Shown: positions 1 through 8,965, numbered from the stretch's first letter. The stretch: DNA of 64,000 nt from an uncultured Oscillospiraceae bacterium (GCA_934591845.1 CAKTPO010000004.1:50527-114526), one strand, 5' to 3'. The notes: a model not told the origin generated them from the letters alone. Numbers and translations: made by a program.

Positions 1-518
1 TCCGGGTTGTAGACTCCCAGAGCCTCAGCAGCGGCCACGGTCTCATGGTTCTGAAAGCCGCGCAGCTTTCCCAGGAGGGTATGGAACTGGACGACATTCT
101 GGAAGAACTGGAAACCTACCGTTCCAAAATTGACATCAGCTTCGTGCTGGACCGGCTGGACTATATGGCCAAGGGTGGCCGCTGCTCCACTGCCACGGCC
201 CTGGGGGCAAACCTACTGAATCTGAAGCCCTGCATTGAACTGCGGGATGGTAAAATGAGCGTGGGTAAAAAATACCGGGGTCACTTTGACAAGTGCCTGA
301 CCCACTACATTCAGGACAAACTGGCCCAGCAGGACGATATTGACCACAGCGTGCTCCTCCTGACCCACACCCAGGTGGATGACCAGATCATCGCTGCCGT
401 TCAGGAGGCCATTGCTCAGTTTGCGCCCTTTGCCACGGTTTACGAGGCAGAAGCCGGGTGTACTGTTTCCTGCCACTGCGGCCCCAATACCCTGGGCATT
501 ATCTTTGCCCGGGTCTGA
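1..518 (+). CDS. DegV family protein, C-terminal part (5' end outside window)
   Basis: The reading frame is open from base 3 and begins mid-protein with a VVDSQSLSSGHGLM stretch, a conserved DegV segment that precedes the first in-window ATG at 45, so that ATG is internal. DegV proteins bind a fatty acid and several (FakB) present it to the kinase FakA; the substrate here cannot be told. About 171 residues are present, including the LDYMAKGGRCS and ELRDGKM segments and the C-terminal HCGPNTLGIIF typical of the family. A strong terminator follows directly. The missing N-terminal part lies upstream of the window. Confidence 0.9.
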   Translation, partial: RVVDSQSLSSGHGLMVLKAAQLSQEGMELDDILEELETYRSKIDISFVLDRLDYMAKGGRCSTATALGANLLNLKPCIELRDGKMSVGKKYRGHFDKCLTHYIQDKLAQQDDIDHSVLLLTHTQVDDQIIAAVQEAIAQFAPFATVYEAEAGCTVSCHCGPNTLGIIFARV

Positions 519-529
519 TTGTTTTTTCG

Positions 530-559
530 GCCACCGGAGCTGCTTCCGGTGGCTTTTTT
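530..559 (+). terminator. Rho-independent terminator after degV
   Basis: A 9-bp perfect stem (GCCACCGGA / TCCGGTGGC, 530-538 and 545-553) with a 6-nt loop is followed by six T. The next gene's Shine-Dalgarno GGGGAG begins on the base after the T run. Confidence 0.9.
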
Positions 560-571
560 GGGGAGAATACC

Positions 572-1819
572 ATGAATGAACATCTTTTATTGGACCTTGC
601 CACGGATCTAGCCTATGAGATCGCCCTCAGCGGCGGGGAGACCTACCGGGTGGAGGAAACCGTTAAGCACATTCTCCGTGCTTACGGACTGGCCCCGGAG
701 GTAGCGGCATTGCCCAATTACCTGATCGTCAGTGTGCTGTCTGAAACCGGGGAGCCCATTACCCGTATGCGGATGATCGGTACCCACGGCAATAACTTTG
801 ATGCCGTAGAACGGCTGAACGCCCTGAGCCGCACCATTTGCAATACCCGACCCAAACCGGAGAAGGCTCTGGAAATGCTGGATAAAACCAAGGCCTCCGT
901 ACAGTATTACAGCCTTCCCATGAGCTTATTGGGCCATTTTCTGGGGGCCGCCGGTTTTGGACTGCTCTTTGGGTGCAGTGCCGGTGATGCGCTATTGGCA
1001 GGACTTTGCGGCATCCTCATAGCCTTTGCCACCCGGTTTACAAGTCTTGTAAACGCCAACCCCATTTTCAGCACCCTGGCTTCCTCCTTTCTCATGTCCC
1101 TGGCGGCTTACGGCATGAATGCCCTGGGATGGGTGGGAAATTCCGATACGGTGATCATCGGCGGCATGATGATCCTGGTGCCGGGGCTGGTATTTACCAA
1201 CGCCCTGCGGGATATGATTTACGGAGACATCAACTCCGGTATCAACAAATGTGTGCAGGTGCTGCTGATTGCAGGCTCCATGGCCTTAGGCTCCGCCGGG
1301 GCCAGAAACCTGATCGTCCGGCTGGTAGGTCTGCCGTCAGTAACGCCCCCTATGGACTATGGGCTTTTCATGCTGTGTATTGCGTCTTTTCTGGGCTGCG
1401 TTGGTTTTTCCATTTTGTTCAATATCCACGGCCCCGGTATGTTCCTGTGCGCCCTGGGGGGTATTGCCTCCTATGCCACCTACTATCTGGCCCACAAGTG
1501 GGGGCTTTCCCCGGACAGTGCCATTTTCCTGGGTACCATGTTCTCGGCACTTTACTCGGAAATCATGGCCCGGATTCGGAAATACCCCACCATTTGCTAC
1601 CTGGTGGTGTCCATTATCCCCCTGATTCCCGGGGCCAGTCTCTACTACACCATGGTCTACGCCACCGACCGGGCCATGGACCACTTTGTGACCCAGGGGC
1701 TTCTCACCGCCCAGACCGCCGGGATCATGGCGGCCAGCATCATTCTGGTATCCAGCCTGGTCAAAATCTACTACGGCCAAAAGGCCGCCCGCCTCAAGAA
1801 AAATGCCTCCCCAAAATAA
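572..1819 (+). CDS. ThrE-type threonine/serine exporter family membrane protein (fused two-domain form)
   Basis: Start ATG at 572 has GGGGAG at 560-565; a longer open frame from 458 runs through the degV terminator and is rejected. The 415-residue protein has a soluble N-terminal domain (to about residue 115) with the ETYRVEETV segment, then about ten hydrophobic segments and a short basic tail. This is the fused DUF1212/DUF3815 layout of ThrE-like exporters, which elsewhere excrete threonine and serine across the cytoplasmic membrane. Substrate is inferred from family only. The gene is convergent with the sirtuin gene and their 3' ends share a hairpin. Confidence 0.85.
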   Translation: MNEHLLLDLATDLAYEIALSGGETYRVEETVKHILRAYGLAPEVAALPNYLIVSVLSETGEPITRMRMIGTHGNNFDAVERLNALSRTICNTRPKPEKALEMLDKTKASVQYYSLPMSLLGHFLGAAGFGLLFGCSAGDALLAGLCGILIAFATRFTSLVNANPIFSTLASSFLMSLAAYGMNALGWVGNSDTVIIGGMMILVPGLVFTNALRDMIYGDINSGINKCVQVLLIAGSMALGSAGARNLIVRLVGLPSVTPPMDYGLFMLCIASFLGCVGFSILFNIHGPGMFLCALGGIASYATYYLAHKWGLSPDSAIFLGTMFSALYSEIMARIRKYPTICYLVVSIIPLIPGASLYYTMVYATDRAMDHFVTQGLLTAQTAGIMAASIILVSSLVKIYYGQKAARLKKNASPK

Positions 1820-1828
1820 GGGGAGGCA
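1799..1828 (-). terminator. Terminator of the sirtuin gene, lying in the 3' end of the exporter gene
   Basis: A 9-bp stem TGCCTCCCC / GGGGAGGCA (1804-1812, 1820-1828) is followed on the minus strand by TTTTT. On the plus strand the T run comes 11 bases later, so the site may work both ways. Confidence 0.75.
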
Positions 1829-1838
1829 TCTGGCGTTT

Positions 1839-2552
1839 TTATAATTTGCTAAGGACGGAACCCAGGCTGTCATGGAAGACCAGGTTTGCCCGGTCATCAT
1901 AAGGGGTGGGGTCCCGGTTGATGAGGACCAGGCGGTTTCCGGCGTAATACCGCAGGAAGCCCGCCGCAGGGTAGACGGTCAGGCTGGTACCCGCCACCAG
2001 CAGCAGGTCCGCTTGGCAGATGGCCTCCAAGGCCCCCTCCACCACCTTTTGGTTCAGGCCCTCCTCATAAAGCACCACATCCGGCTTGACGATGCCGCCG
2101 CAGTCACAGCGGGGAATGCCCGGGGCGTTTTTCACAAACTCCGCCGGATAAAATTTTCCGCACCGGGTACAGTAATTGCGCAGAATGGAGCCATGAAGCT
2201 CATAGACCCGTTTGGAACCGGCCTTTTGGTGAAGCCCATCGATGTTTTGGGTCACCACCGCCCGGAGACGGCCCTCTTGCTCCCACTTTGCCAGGGTATA
2301 GTGGGTAATGTTCGGTTCAACCTCCAAAGGCATCATCTTCTCCCGGTAGAACCTAAAAAAATACTCTGGGTTTTGAAGATAAAAGCTATGGCTGATGATG
2401 GTTTCCGGCGGATAATCGAACTTTTGACTGTAAAGACCGTCTTTACTGCGAAAATCCTTGACGCCGCTTTCCGTACTGACCCCCGCCCCTGTAAAGGCCA
2501 CGATATTGGAGCTTTCCTCCACCCAGGTGCGAAGGGTTTCCAACCCATCCAT
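1839..2552 (-). CDS. Sir2-family NAD-dependent protein deacylase
   Basis: The 237-residue protein carries the sirtuin motifs in order: GAGVSTESGVKDFR (NAD binding), TQNIDGLHQKAG with the catalytic His in VYELHGS, a CTRC...CDC zinc site, and GTSLTVYPAAGFL. Sirtuins remove acyl groups from lysines using NAD. Start is ATG at 2552 because AGGAGG ends 8 bases upstream; a GTG three codons earlier lies too close to that site. A clean promoter precedes it, so it appears to be monocistronic, divergent from nothing and convergent with the ThrE-type gene. Confidence 0.95.
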   Translation of the reverse strand: MDGLETLRTWVEESSNIVAFTGAGVSTESGVKDFRSKDGLYSQKFDYPPETIISHSFYLQNPEYFFRFYREKMMPLEVEPNITHYTLAKWEQEGRLRAVVTQNIDGLHQKAGSKRVYELHGSILRNYCTRCGKFYPAEFVKNAPGIPRCDCGGIVKPDVVLYEEGLNQKVVEGALEAICQADLLLVAGTSLTVYPAAGFLRYYAGNRLVLINRDPTPYDDRANLVFHDSLGSVLSKL

Positions 2553-2575
2553 AAAGACCACCTCCTGTTATTTTT

Positions 2576-2604
2576 ATACTATCGCTTCTTTCCCCCGGTG
2601 TCAA
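2576..2604 (-). promoter_or_regulatory. SigA-type promoter of the sirtuin gene
   Basis: On the minus strand TTGACA (2599-2604), a 17-bp spacer and TAGTAT (2576-2581) sit just upstream of the ribosome binding site. Confidence 0.75.
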
Positions 2605-2615
2605 CTGTAGAATTA

Positions 2616-2640
2616 GAGCGGCCCAAAATAAGGGCCGCTC
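2616..2640. terminator. Hairpin between the ABC exporter and the sirtuin gene
   Basis: A 9-bp GC-rich stem GAGCGGCCC / GGGCCGCTC lies 7 bases past the ABC gene stop. It has no T run on the minus strand, so it is only a weak terminator candidate for the ABC operon. Confidence 0.45.
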
Positions 2641-2647
2641 AGGTTTT

Positions 2648-4522
2648 TTATTCCGATGTAGTCTTAGTATAATACTGGGCCTGGGCGTTCCAGAGGGCGT
2701 AGTATTTTCCCGCCTTGTCCGCCACCAGGGTCTCATGGCTCCCCTGCTGGATCACTTTTCCATCCTGGAACACGGCGATCTCATCGCAGAACTTGCAGGA
2801 GGACAGCCGGTGGGAAATGTAAATGGCGGTTTTGTCCCCGGTGATTTTATCAAACTTGCCGTAAATCTCCGCCTCGGTAATGGGGTCCAGGGCGGCGGTG
2901 GGTTCGTCCAGAATAATGAACGGGGCATCTTTGTAAAGGGCCCGGGCAATGGCGATTTTCTGGGCTTCCCCGCCGGAAATCTCCACACCATCGTCGGACA
3001 AGTCCTTATAAAGCACCGTATCCAGCCCCTGGGGCAGACGCTTCAGACGGTCCCCAAACCCGGCATCCACCAGTGCCTTTTGCGCTTTCTCCCGGTCATA
3101 GTCCATGCTGCCCGCCACATTGCTGCCCAGGCTCCGGCAGAGCAGCTGGAAGTCCTGGAACACCACGGAGAAAATGGCCATGTAATCATCGTAGCGGTAC
3201 TTGCGGATGTCAATGCCGTTTAGTAGAATTTGTCCCTCCTGGGGGTCATAAAGACGGCACAGAAGCTTAATAAAGGTGGTCTTGCCGCTGCCGTTTTCCC
3301 CCACGATTGCCAGACGTTTTCCCACTTTGAACTTCATATTCACATGGCGCAGGGCCCAGATTTGAGAGCCGGGGTAGCGAAAGGATACGTCCTGAAACTC
3401 CACATCATAGGCCCGGTCTGACCGTTTTTCGGTGGTCAGGCTGCCCTGATACATTTCGTTGGGTATATCCAGATAGACAAAGGTCTTTTCCAGGTAAGGC
3501 GTATTGGCTTTCAGCAGGCCCGCAATGTCCGACAGGGCAAACACATTGCCTACCATGGCCGTGGCGGCCCCAATATACTGGGTGCAGCTGCCCACATCAA
3601 AGGCCCCGCCCAGGGCTTTCAGGCAGGTAAACAGATAGATGATGCCGGTGGTCAGTGCCGTCACACTGGCACCCAGGGCGGCGTATGCTCCCATTTTTCC
3701 TCTGGCTACTTTACCAAAAATTCCCGAGGTTCCAAAGGCAAAATTTTCTTTCCAGTAGGCTCCGATCAGCCGTTGCTGGTCATTCATGCGAATGTCCATG
3801 CTGCGCTGTTTTTCCCTGCCGAGAAATCCAAAATGACTGAACAACCGATTTCCAAAGGTGGCTTCCTCTGTAAGCTCCGTCCAACACAGCTTCACCTTGG
3901 AGCCCAGATGCCCTGCCAGAATGCTGACGGCCAGGATACCGGCTGCCAAAACCACAATAAACACCGGATGATTGAGTACCGTCAGCCAGCCTCCGCTTTC
4001 CGGCACAGGAACGGTAAAGAGGCGCACCGTCAGGGCCATGCCGCTGATGAGACCAATGACACCAGTGAGAACCTCGGCGTAAATATCGGGAACCCGTTCC
4101 AGGCCGAAGCCCGCCCAATTTTCGGTCTCCTTGATCTGATTACGAAGATCCCGGTTTTCCTGCTTGTCCAGATCCCCATAGTCCATGTCAAAGGCTTTTC
4201 GGATAAAAAGGATCTCCTTTCGCCCGATCATGTCACTGAGAAGCGTGTTATAGCGTCTATCCAGCAGGGCTTTCCCCATGGCCGCCGCTGCCGTACACAG
4301 AACCCCTGCCAGTACCCAACGCCAAAGCAGTTCTTCCCGGCGAAGCACCGCCAGCTCCCGGAGAATTCTTGCGGAAAAGAACACCGTCACATAGGGGGTA
4401 ATGGCATTAAAAACGCAGTACAATGTCAGTACCGGGAAAAACCGAGGGGTGACCCGGTGCAAAACCCGGATGGCCCGCAGATTCAGAGCGACGGTTTTTT
4501 GAAGATTTTCTGTTGCTTTCAT
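2648..4522 (-). CDS. ABC transporter, fused permease/ATP-binding protein (second subunit)
   Basis: The 624-residue protein has a six-helix exporter domain (about residues 25-330) and a nucleotide-binding domain with Walker A GENGSGKTT (408-416), signature ISGGE (515-519) and Walker B IILDEPTAALDP. It starts 2 bases after the upstream ABC gene ends, with AAGGAG overlapping that gene's tail, so the two are translated together and most likely form a heterodimeric exporter. Substrate is unknown; linked half-transporters of this type export peptides, drugs or lipids. The upstream two-component genes hint at inducible export, but a terminator separates them. Confidence 0.9.
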   Translation of the reverse strand: MKATENLQKTVALNLRAIRVLHRVTPRFFPVLTLYCVFNAITPYVTVFFSARILRELAVLRREELLWRWVLAGVLCTAAAAMGKALLDRRYNTLLSDMIGRKEILFIRKAFDMDYGDLDKQENRDLRNQIKETENWAGFGLERVPDIYAEVLTGVIGLISGMALTVRLFTVPVPESGGWLTVLNHPVFIVVLAAGILAVSILAGHLGSKVKLCWTELTEEATFGNRLFSHFGFLGREKQRSMDIRMNDQQRLIGAYWKENFAFGTSGIFGKVARGKMGAYAALGASVTALTTGIIYLFTCLKALGGAFDVGSCTQYIGAATAMVGNVFALSDIAGLLKANTPYLEKTFVYLDIPNEMYQGSLTTEKRSDRAYDVEFQDVSFRYPGSQIWALRHVNMKFKVGKRLAIVGENGSGKTTFIKLLCRLYDPQEGQILLNGIDIRKYRYDDYMAIFSVVFQDFQLLCRSLGSNVAGSMDYDREKAQKALVDAGFGDRLKRLPQGLDTVLYKDLSDDGVEISGGEAQKIAIARALYKDAPFIILDEPTAALDPITEAEIYGKFDKITGDKTAIYISHRLSSCKFCDEIAVFQDGKVIQQGSHETLVADKAGKYYALWNAQAQYYTKTTSE

Positions 4523-4524
4523 CC

Positions 4525-6333
4525 TTAAAACTCCTTCCCCTCCTGATAATACCGGCTTTGGACTTCAAAAAGCCGGGCGTATGCCCCGCCTAAGGCCAGC
4601 AGGCTTTCGTGGGTGCCCTCCTCCCGGATGTCTCCGTCGGCAAGGAAAATGATGCGGTCACAAAACCTGGTGGAGGCCAGGCGGTGGGAAATAAAGACAG
4701 AGGTTTTCCCGGCGGTCATGGCACCGTATTTCTCATAAATGTCATTTTCTGCCAGGGGGTCCAGGGCGGCTGTGGGTTCGTCCAGCAGCAGAATGGGGCC
4801 GCCCTTGTATAAGGCCCGGGCCAGCATCAGCCGCTGGGTCTGGCCGCCGGAGAACAGCACCCCGTCTAAATACACATCCCGGCCCATGTGGGTCTGCAAA
4901 CCCTGAGGGAGCTTCTCAATAAATGCGGTAAGGCCCGCCTTTTGAACGCAATCCGCAATGCGCACAGGGTCAATGCCGTCTCTGCTTTGGGCAATTTGCT
5001 CCTCCACGGTCACATCCAGCAGGGAGAATTCCTGGAAAACCGCGCTGAACAGGGCATAATACTGCTTCCGATTCAAGGCCCGGATGTCCTGGCCGTTCAG
5101 CAGCACTGCTCCTTTCGTGGGGTCTAACAGGCCGCACAGCAGCTTTACCAGGGTGGTTTTACCGGCACCGTTCAGGCCCACAATGGCAAGCTTCTCCCCG
5201 GGGTGAACCGTCAGGGTCAAATTGTGAATGGTGTCTTTCTCCGCCCCAGGATAGCGGTAGGAGACGTTCTGAAGCCGCAGTTCATACGCTGCCGCCTTGG
5301 GAACATCCGCCCCATCGGCAAAGTGAAAGGGTTCCGGGTAGTCCAGGAATTCCCGGACACAGGAAATATCCAAACTCTCCTTGTGCAGGGTACTCAGCTC
5401 TTTGAGAATGCCCATCACCCATTGGGTAAAGGTGGATACTGCCGTAAAGTACAGCAAGAATTCTGGCACGCTGAGGCCCTCCCCCAGGGCCATGTGAATG
5501 AGATACACATAGGCGATGCCGTTGCGGGCCATGGTCAGCAGGACCTCTGTCAGGTCTGCCAGCACCTCTGCCCGCTCACAACGGAGGCTGAAATCCAGGT
5601 ACAAATCATGAATCTGGTCCAGCAGCTCTTTCAGCCAGTTTTGCAAGCCAAAAATGCGAATATCCTTGGCAAGTTCCAGAGACTCCGCCTTGTTGCGGAT
5701 GTACCGCTTCTTCTGGAAGTAGGTTTCTTCCTCCTCCCGGTGCTGATAACGCCAGTTATTGGCGTGTCTGGAAACCAGGTAGCCCAAAACGCAGGTAAAA
5801 ATAACCACCAGCAGAAGAACCGGGTCTATCCGGGACAGAATGGTCAGATATACCAAAAAGCCTCCGATGTTTTTTAGCAGCATGGTCAGGGTCTGCCAGA
5901 TATGCTCCGTGGCCTCATTGTTTCCCTGGCAGCTCTGGTATGCCTTGGACCGAAGCTTTGTAAAGGCTTCGCTGAGTGTATTGGGATAGGAGGTTTCATT
6001 GCACTTGGCCGCCACCTTTCCGATGATGGCGGAGCGGACATCCACCCTGGCAAACATGGTGTTTTCCTGGATGTACGCCATGGCCCCCCGGATCAGGAAC
6101 AGGGCGGCGGTAAAGCCCCCAATGGTTCCAAGCAGCTCCAAAGTGGAAACCCGCCGCTCCACCTTCGATAGCACCTGGGGCGCAATATACAGCTGCACCA
6201 CATTCAGAAGCACTTCCAGTGTGGCCGTCAGCAAACAAAACAGCAATGTGCGTTTTCTGCTGCCCCAGGCGGTTTTGATCATCCAGCCCACATTTTGAAG
6301 GACTTTGTATTTAGGTTCCTTGTTTTCATTCAT
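4525..6333 (-). CDS. ABC transporter, fused permease/ATP-binding protein (first subunit)
   Basis: The 602-residue half-transporter has membrane helices over about residues 30-320, Walker A GLNGAGKTT (386-394), signature FSGGQ (494-498) and Walker B LLLDEPTAALDP. Start ATG 6333 follows GAGGTGAGG. Both subunits carry a Glu after the Walker B Asp, so neither site shows the degenerate catalytic Glu common in asymmetric exporters. It is the promoter-proximal member of a two-gene unit. No lipoprotein or accessory gene is linked. Confidence 0.9.
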   Translation of the reverse strand: MNENKEPKYKVLQNVGWMIKTAWGSRKRTLLFCLLTATLEVLLNVVQLYIAPQVLSKVERRVSTLELLGTIGGFTAALFLIRGAMAYIQENTMFARVDVRSAIIGKVAAKCNETSYPNTLSEAFTKLRSKAYQSCQGNNEATEHIWQTLTMLLKNIGGFLVYLTILSRIDPVLLLVVIFTCVLGYLVSRHANNWRYQHREEEETYFQKKRYIRNKAESLELAKDIRIFGLQNWLKELLDQIHDLYLDFSLRCERAEVLADLTEVLLTMARNGIAYVYLIHMALGEGLSVPEFLLYFTAVSTFTQWVMGILKELSTLHKESLDISCVREFLDYPEPFHFADGADVPKAAAYELRLQNVSYRYPGAEKDTIHNLTLTVHPGEKLAIVGLNGAGKTTLVKLLCGLLDPTKGAVLLNGQDIRALNRKQYYALFSAVFQEFSLLDVTVEEQIAQSRDGIDPVRIADCVQKAGLTAFIEKLPQGLQTHMGRDVYLDGVLFSGGQTQRLMLARALYKGGPILLLDEPTAALDPLAENDIYEKYGAMTAGKTSVFISHRLASTRFCDRIIFLADGDIREEGTHESLLALGGAYARLFEVQSRYYQEGKEF

Positions 6334-6364
6334 GTTTCCTCACCTCGCAAGCATACTCTATCAC

Positions 6365-6397
6365 AAAAATTCGTCCCCGGAGCATTCTGGGGACGAA
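6365..6397 (-). terminator. Terminator between the sensor kinase and the ABC exporter
   Basis: A 9-bp perfect stem TTCGTCCCC / GGGGACGAA (6370-6378, 6389-6397) is followed on the minus strand by TTTTT. It lies about 30 bases before the ABC start codon. Confidence 0.85.
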
Positions 6398-6429
6398 CGG
6401 TTCTTTTGGGGGGATGAATTGCAAAGCCC

Positions 6430-7092
6430 TTACACCTGGGGCAAAAGAATTTCTGTTGTAAAGGCACCGTCCTCGCTGCCCCGGCTGATGTAGCCCTCCA
6501 GCCGCTCCACAATGGCATCGATGCGGACAAGACCAAAGCCGTGGCCCGCCCCCTTGGTGCTGCGGAAAAGTGTTCCCTCCTTGGGAAGCTTCTTTCCGGC
6601 GGTAAAATTGGTAAAGGAGATGTAGAGTTGGGTGTTTTTCATATCCATATACACCCGAATGCGCCGTTTCTCCTCCGGCAGCTTCATACTGGCCTCAATG
6701 GCATTGTCAAAAAGGTTGCCGATGATGCAGCACAAATCGATTTCCGAGGATTTGAGTTTCACCGGGATATGGGCATCCGCCACCACCTCAATACCCTTGG
6801 ACTTTGCCAGGGAGATTTTGGAATTCAGAATGGCATCGGTCATGGGGTTGCCGGTTTTGATCACCGTATCCACGGTGGTCAGGTCTTGATCCAGCAAGTC
6901 TAAATAATGGCAGATGGCCTGCCAATCTTCCTGGGCGGCATAGGCTTTCATGGTCTGGATGTGGTTGCGGTAATCGTGCCGCCAGCCGCGGATCTGGCGG
7001 TACATATTGTCCACTTCCCGGTAATGGGTCTCGATCAGCTCCTGCTGATAGGCGGCGATCTGCCGCTGGATTCTTTTGTTGAACAGTCCCAT
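6430..7092 (-). CDS. Soluble GHKL (AgrC-like) sensor histidine kinase without a membrane domain
   Basis: Only 220 residues: a coiled-coil start (1-35), the phospho-acceptor region with H39 in RHDYRNH, the N box LFDNAIEAS and the G box GHGFGLVRI. AgrC/CitA-like kinases normally carry five to seven membrane helices before this point; none is encoded here and the start is firm (ATG 4 bases after the regulator's stop, with GGGGTGA). It may sense a cytoplasmic signal or act with another membrane protein. It pairs with the LytTR regulator immediately upstream in the same operon. Confidence 0.85.
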   Translation of the reverse strand: MGLFNKRIQRQIAAYQQELIETHYREVDNMYRQIRGWRHDYRNHIQTMKAYAAQEDWQAICHYLDLLDQDLTTVDTVIKTGNPMTDAILNSKISLAKSKGIEVVADAHIPVKLKSSEIDLCCIIGNLFDNAIEASMKLPEEKRRIRVYMDMKNTQLYISFTNFTAGKKLPKEGTLFRSTKGAGHGFGLVRIDAIVERLEGYISRGSEDGAFTTEILLPQV

Positions 7093-7096
7093 CGTT

Positions 7097-7795
7097 TCAC
7101 CCCATTTGAATGATGGCCCGGTTCACGCCCTCATAGGCCCCCCGGGGCAGGGCCAGGGCGGTGCCGTCATTGAGTTTGATTTCTGTTTTGGTGACCCGGC
7201 TGATTCGTGTCAGGTTGACGATGGCGGACCGCCCCACACGGTAAAACCGGTCATCCAGCTGTTTTTCCAGCTCCCCCAGGGTCATTTTCACGGTCACATC
7301 CCGGCGGCCATGGATGGTCACATAGTTCCCGGATACATCCGCATAGCGAATTTCATAAATGGGAATACGCTCCATTTCGCCCCAAAAGGCAAAGGTCAAT
7401 ACCTTTTCGTTCTTGGAAAGCTTGGCAGCCGCCCGGTCCAGCACGGACCGGAGCTTTTCTTCTTTCACAGGCTTTACCAGATAGTGCAGTGCCGCCACCT
7501 CGTAGCCCTCGGAAATGTAATCGGAGTAGCCGGTGATGAAAACGATTTGCACCGTATCGTTGTCCCTGCGGAGTTTCTTGGCCATGGTTACGCCGTCCAT
7601 GGCCCCCATTTCAATGTCCAGAAGGAGGATGTCATAGTCTCGTTCCTGGGCATAATGAAAAAGGAAGCTTTCGGCAGAGGGAAAGAGGTCTGTCTGGATT
7701 TCATGGCTGGATGCGGCGGCCCAGGCTTTCACCATATTCAAAACATACTGCCGGTCCCCGTCAGAGTCGTCACAGATGGCAATTTTATACTTCAT
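7097..7795 (-). CDS. LytTR-family response regulator
   Basis: The 232-residue protein has a receiver domain with the acidic pair DD at 9-10, phospho-acceptor D60 in LLLDIEM and K in VKPVKEEK, then a LytTR DNA-binding domain from about residue 130. Start ATG 7795 has GGGAGGGAG upstream; an open frame extends further to 7873 but has no matching site. LytTR regulators control exporters, bacteriocins and cell-surface functions. With the kinase it makes a complete two-component system; the nearby ABC exporter is a plausible target (inference). Confidence 0.9.
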   Translation of the reverse strand: MKYKIAICDDSDGDRQYVLNMVKAWAAASSHEIQTDLFPSAESFLFHYAQERDYDILLLDIEMGAMDGVTMAKKLRRDNDTVQIVFITGYSDYISEGYEVAALHYLVKPVKEEKLRSVLDRAAAKLSKNEKVLTFAFWGEMERIPIYEIRYADVSGNYVTIHGRRDVTVKMTLGELEKQLDDRFYRVGRSAIVNLTRISRVTKTEIKLNDGTALALPRGAYEGVNRAIIQMG

Positions 7796-7862
7796 ATTCG
7801 GCTCCCTCCCGCCCATACCAAAATCAGGAACACTATAGCACAAAAGTCCGGTTTTTTCCAGA

Positions 7863-7881
7863 GGTTCTTCCAAAAAGAACC
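7863..7881. promoter_or_regulatory. Inverted repeat upstream of the LytTR operon
   Basis: GGTTCTT and AAGAACC (7863-7869, 7875-7881) flank a 5-base centre. A TATAGT-like -10 on the minus strand lies about 30 bases downstream of it toward the regulator gene. Its use as an operator is only a guess. Confidence 0.3.
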
Positions 7882-7902
7882 AGGCTTTCAGATTTTGCCC
7901 AT

Positions 7903-7934
7903 AAAAAAATCCCGCAGGAAAATTCCTGCGGGAT
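7903..7934 (-). terminator. Terminator of fba
   Basis: An 11-bp perfect stem (ATCCCGCAGGA / TCCTGCGGGAT, 7909-7919 and 7924-7934) is followed by seven T on the minus strand. Confidence 0.92.
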
Positions 7935-7957
7935 CAAAAGGGATACAGGGAATACAG

Positions 7958-8926
7958 TTAGGCCTTGCCGTCGGAACCCAGAACGTGAACGATCTTGTGG
8001 GCCACCATGTCCTTCACAGCCTGACGGGCGGGCTTCAGGTACTGGCGGGGATCGAAGTGATCGGGATGCTCCGCAAAGTACTTCCGGATGTTGCCGGTCA
8101 TGGCCAGACGGATGTCGGAGTCGATGTTGATCTTGCAGACAGCCAGCTTTGCGGCCTCACGCAGCTGATCCTCGGGGATGCCGATGGCATCGGGCATGTT
8201 GCCGCCGTAGGTATTGACCATCTTCACGAATTCCTGGGGAACGGAAGAAGATCCGTGCAGAACGATGGGGAAGCCGGGCAGACGCTTGATGCACTCCTCC
8301 AAGACGTCAAAACGCAGGGGAGGGGGAACCAGAACGCCGTCAGCATTCCGGGTGCACTGGGAAGCCTTGAACTTGTAAGCGCCGTGGCTGGTGCCGATGG
8401 CGATGGCCAGGGAGTCACAGCCGGTACGGGAAACAAATTCTTCCACTTCCTCAGGATGGGTGTAGCTTTCCTTGCCATGTTCCACGGCAACTTCGTCTTC
8501 CACGCCGGCCAGGGTGCCCAGCTCGGCCTCAACCACAACACCGTGGTCGTGGGCATACTCAACGACCTGCTTGGTCAGGGCGATGTTCTCCTCAAAGGAC
8601 TTGGAGGAAGCATCGATCATAACGGAGGTAAAGCCACCGTCGATGCAGTTCTTGCACAGCTCAAAGCTGTCACCATGATCCAGGTGCAGAGCGATGGGAA
8701 TTTCGGGGTTTTCAATGACAGCAGCCTCAACCAGCTTTACCAGATAGGTGTGGTTGGCGTAGGCACGGGCGCCCTTGGAAACCTGCAGGATGACGGGAGA
8801 CTTCAGCTCGCCGGCAGCCTCAGTGATGCCCTGAACGATCTCCATGTTGTTGACGTTGAAAGCACCGATGGCGTAACCGCCGTCATAAGCCTTCTTGAAC
8901 ATTTCTTTTGTTGTTACAAGAGCCAT
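7958..8926 (-). CDS. fba: Class II fructose-1,6-bisphosphate aldolase
   Basis: The 322-residue protein matches the zinc-dependent aldolase family: N-terminal AYDGGYAIGAFNVNNME, the zinc-binding ALHLDHGDS, GTLAGVEDE, AIGTSHGAYK and VLHGSSSVP motifs, and KINIDSDIR near the end. It cleaves fructose-1,6-bisphosphate into the two triose phosphates in glycolysis. Start ATG 8926 follows AAGGAATG; in-frame ATGs just upstream lie in the leader. It stands back to back with pfp, the preceding step of the pathway. Confidence 0.97.
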   Translation of the reverse strand: MALVTTKEMFKKAYDGGYAIGAFNVNNMEIVQGITEAAGELKSPVILQVSKGARAYANHTYLVKLVEAAVIENPEIPIALHLDHGDSFELCKNCIDGGFTSVMIDASSKSFEENIALTKQVVEYAHDHGVVVEAELGTLAGVEDEVAVEHGKESYTHPEEVEEFVSRTGCDSLAIAIGTSHGAYKFKASQCTRNADGVLVPPPLRFDVLEECIKRLPGFPIVLHGSSSVPQEFVKMVNTYGGNMPDAIGIPEDQLREAAKLAVCKINIDSDIRLAMTGNIRKYFAEHPDHFDPRQYLKPARQAVKDMVAHKIVHVLGSDGKA

Positions 8927-8949
8927 TGGAATCATTCCTTTCATATATA

Positions 8950-8965
8950 GAGGGCCAAAGCCCTC
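8950..8965. promoter_or_regulatory. Small hairpin in the fba 5' leader
   Basis: GAGGGC and GCCCTC flank a 4-base loop between the fba promoter and its ribosome binding site. Confidence 0.4.

Noticed and set aside
7076..8950. 624-codon plus-strand open frame opposite fba and the LytTR regulator
   Set aside because: Same reason: two well-recognised genes lie on the other strand, and the frame crosses the fba terminator.
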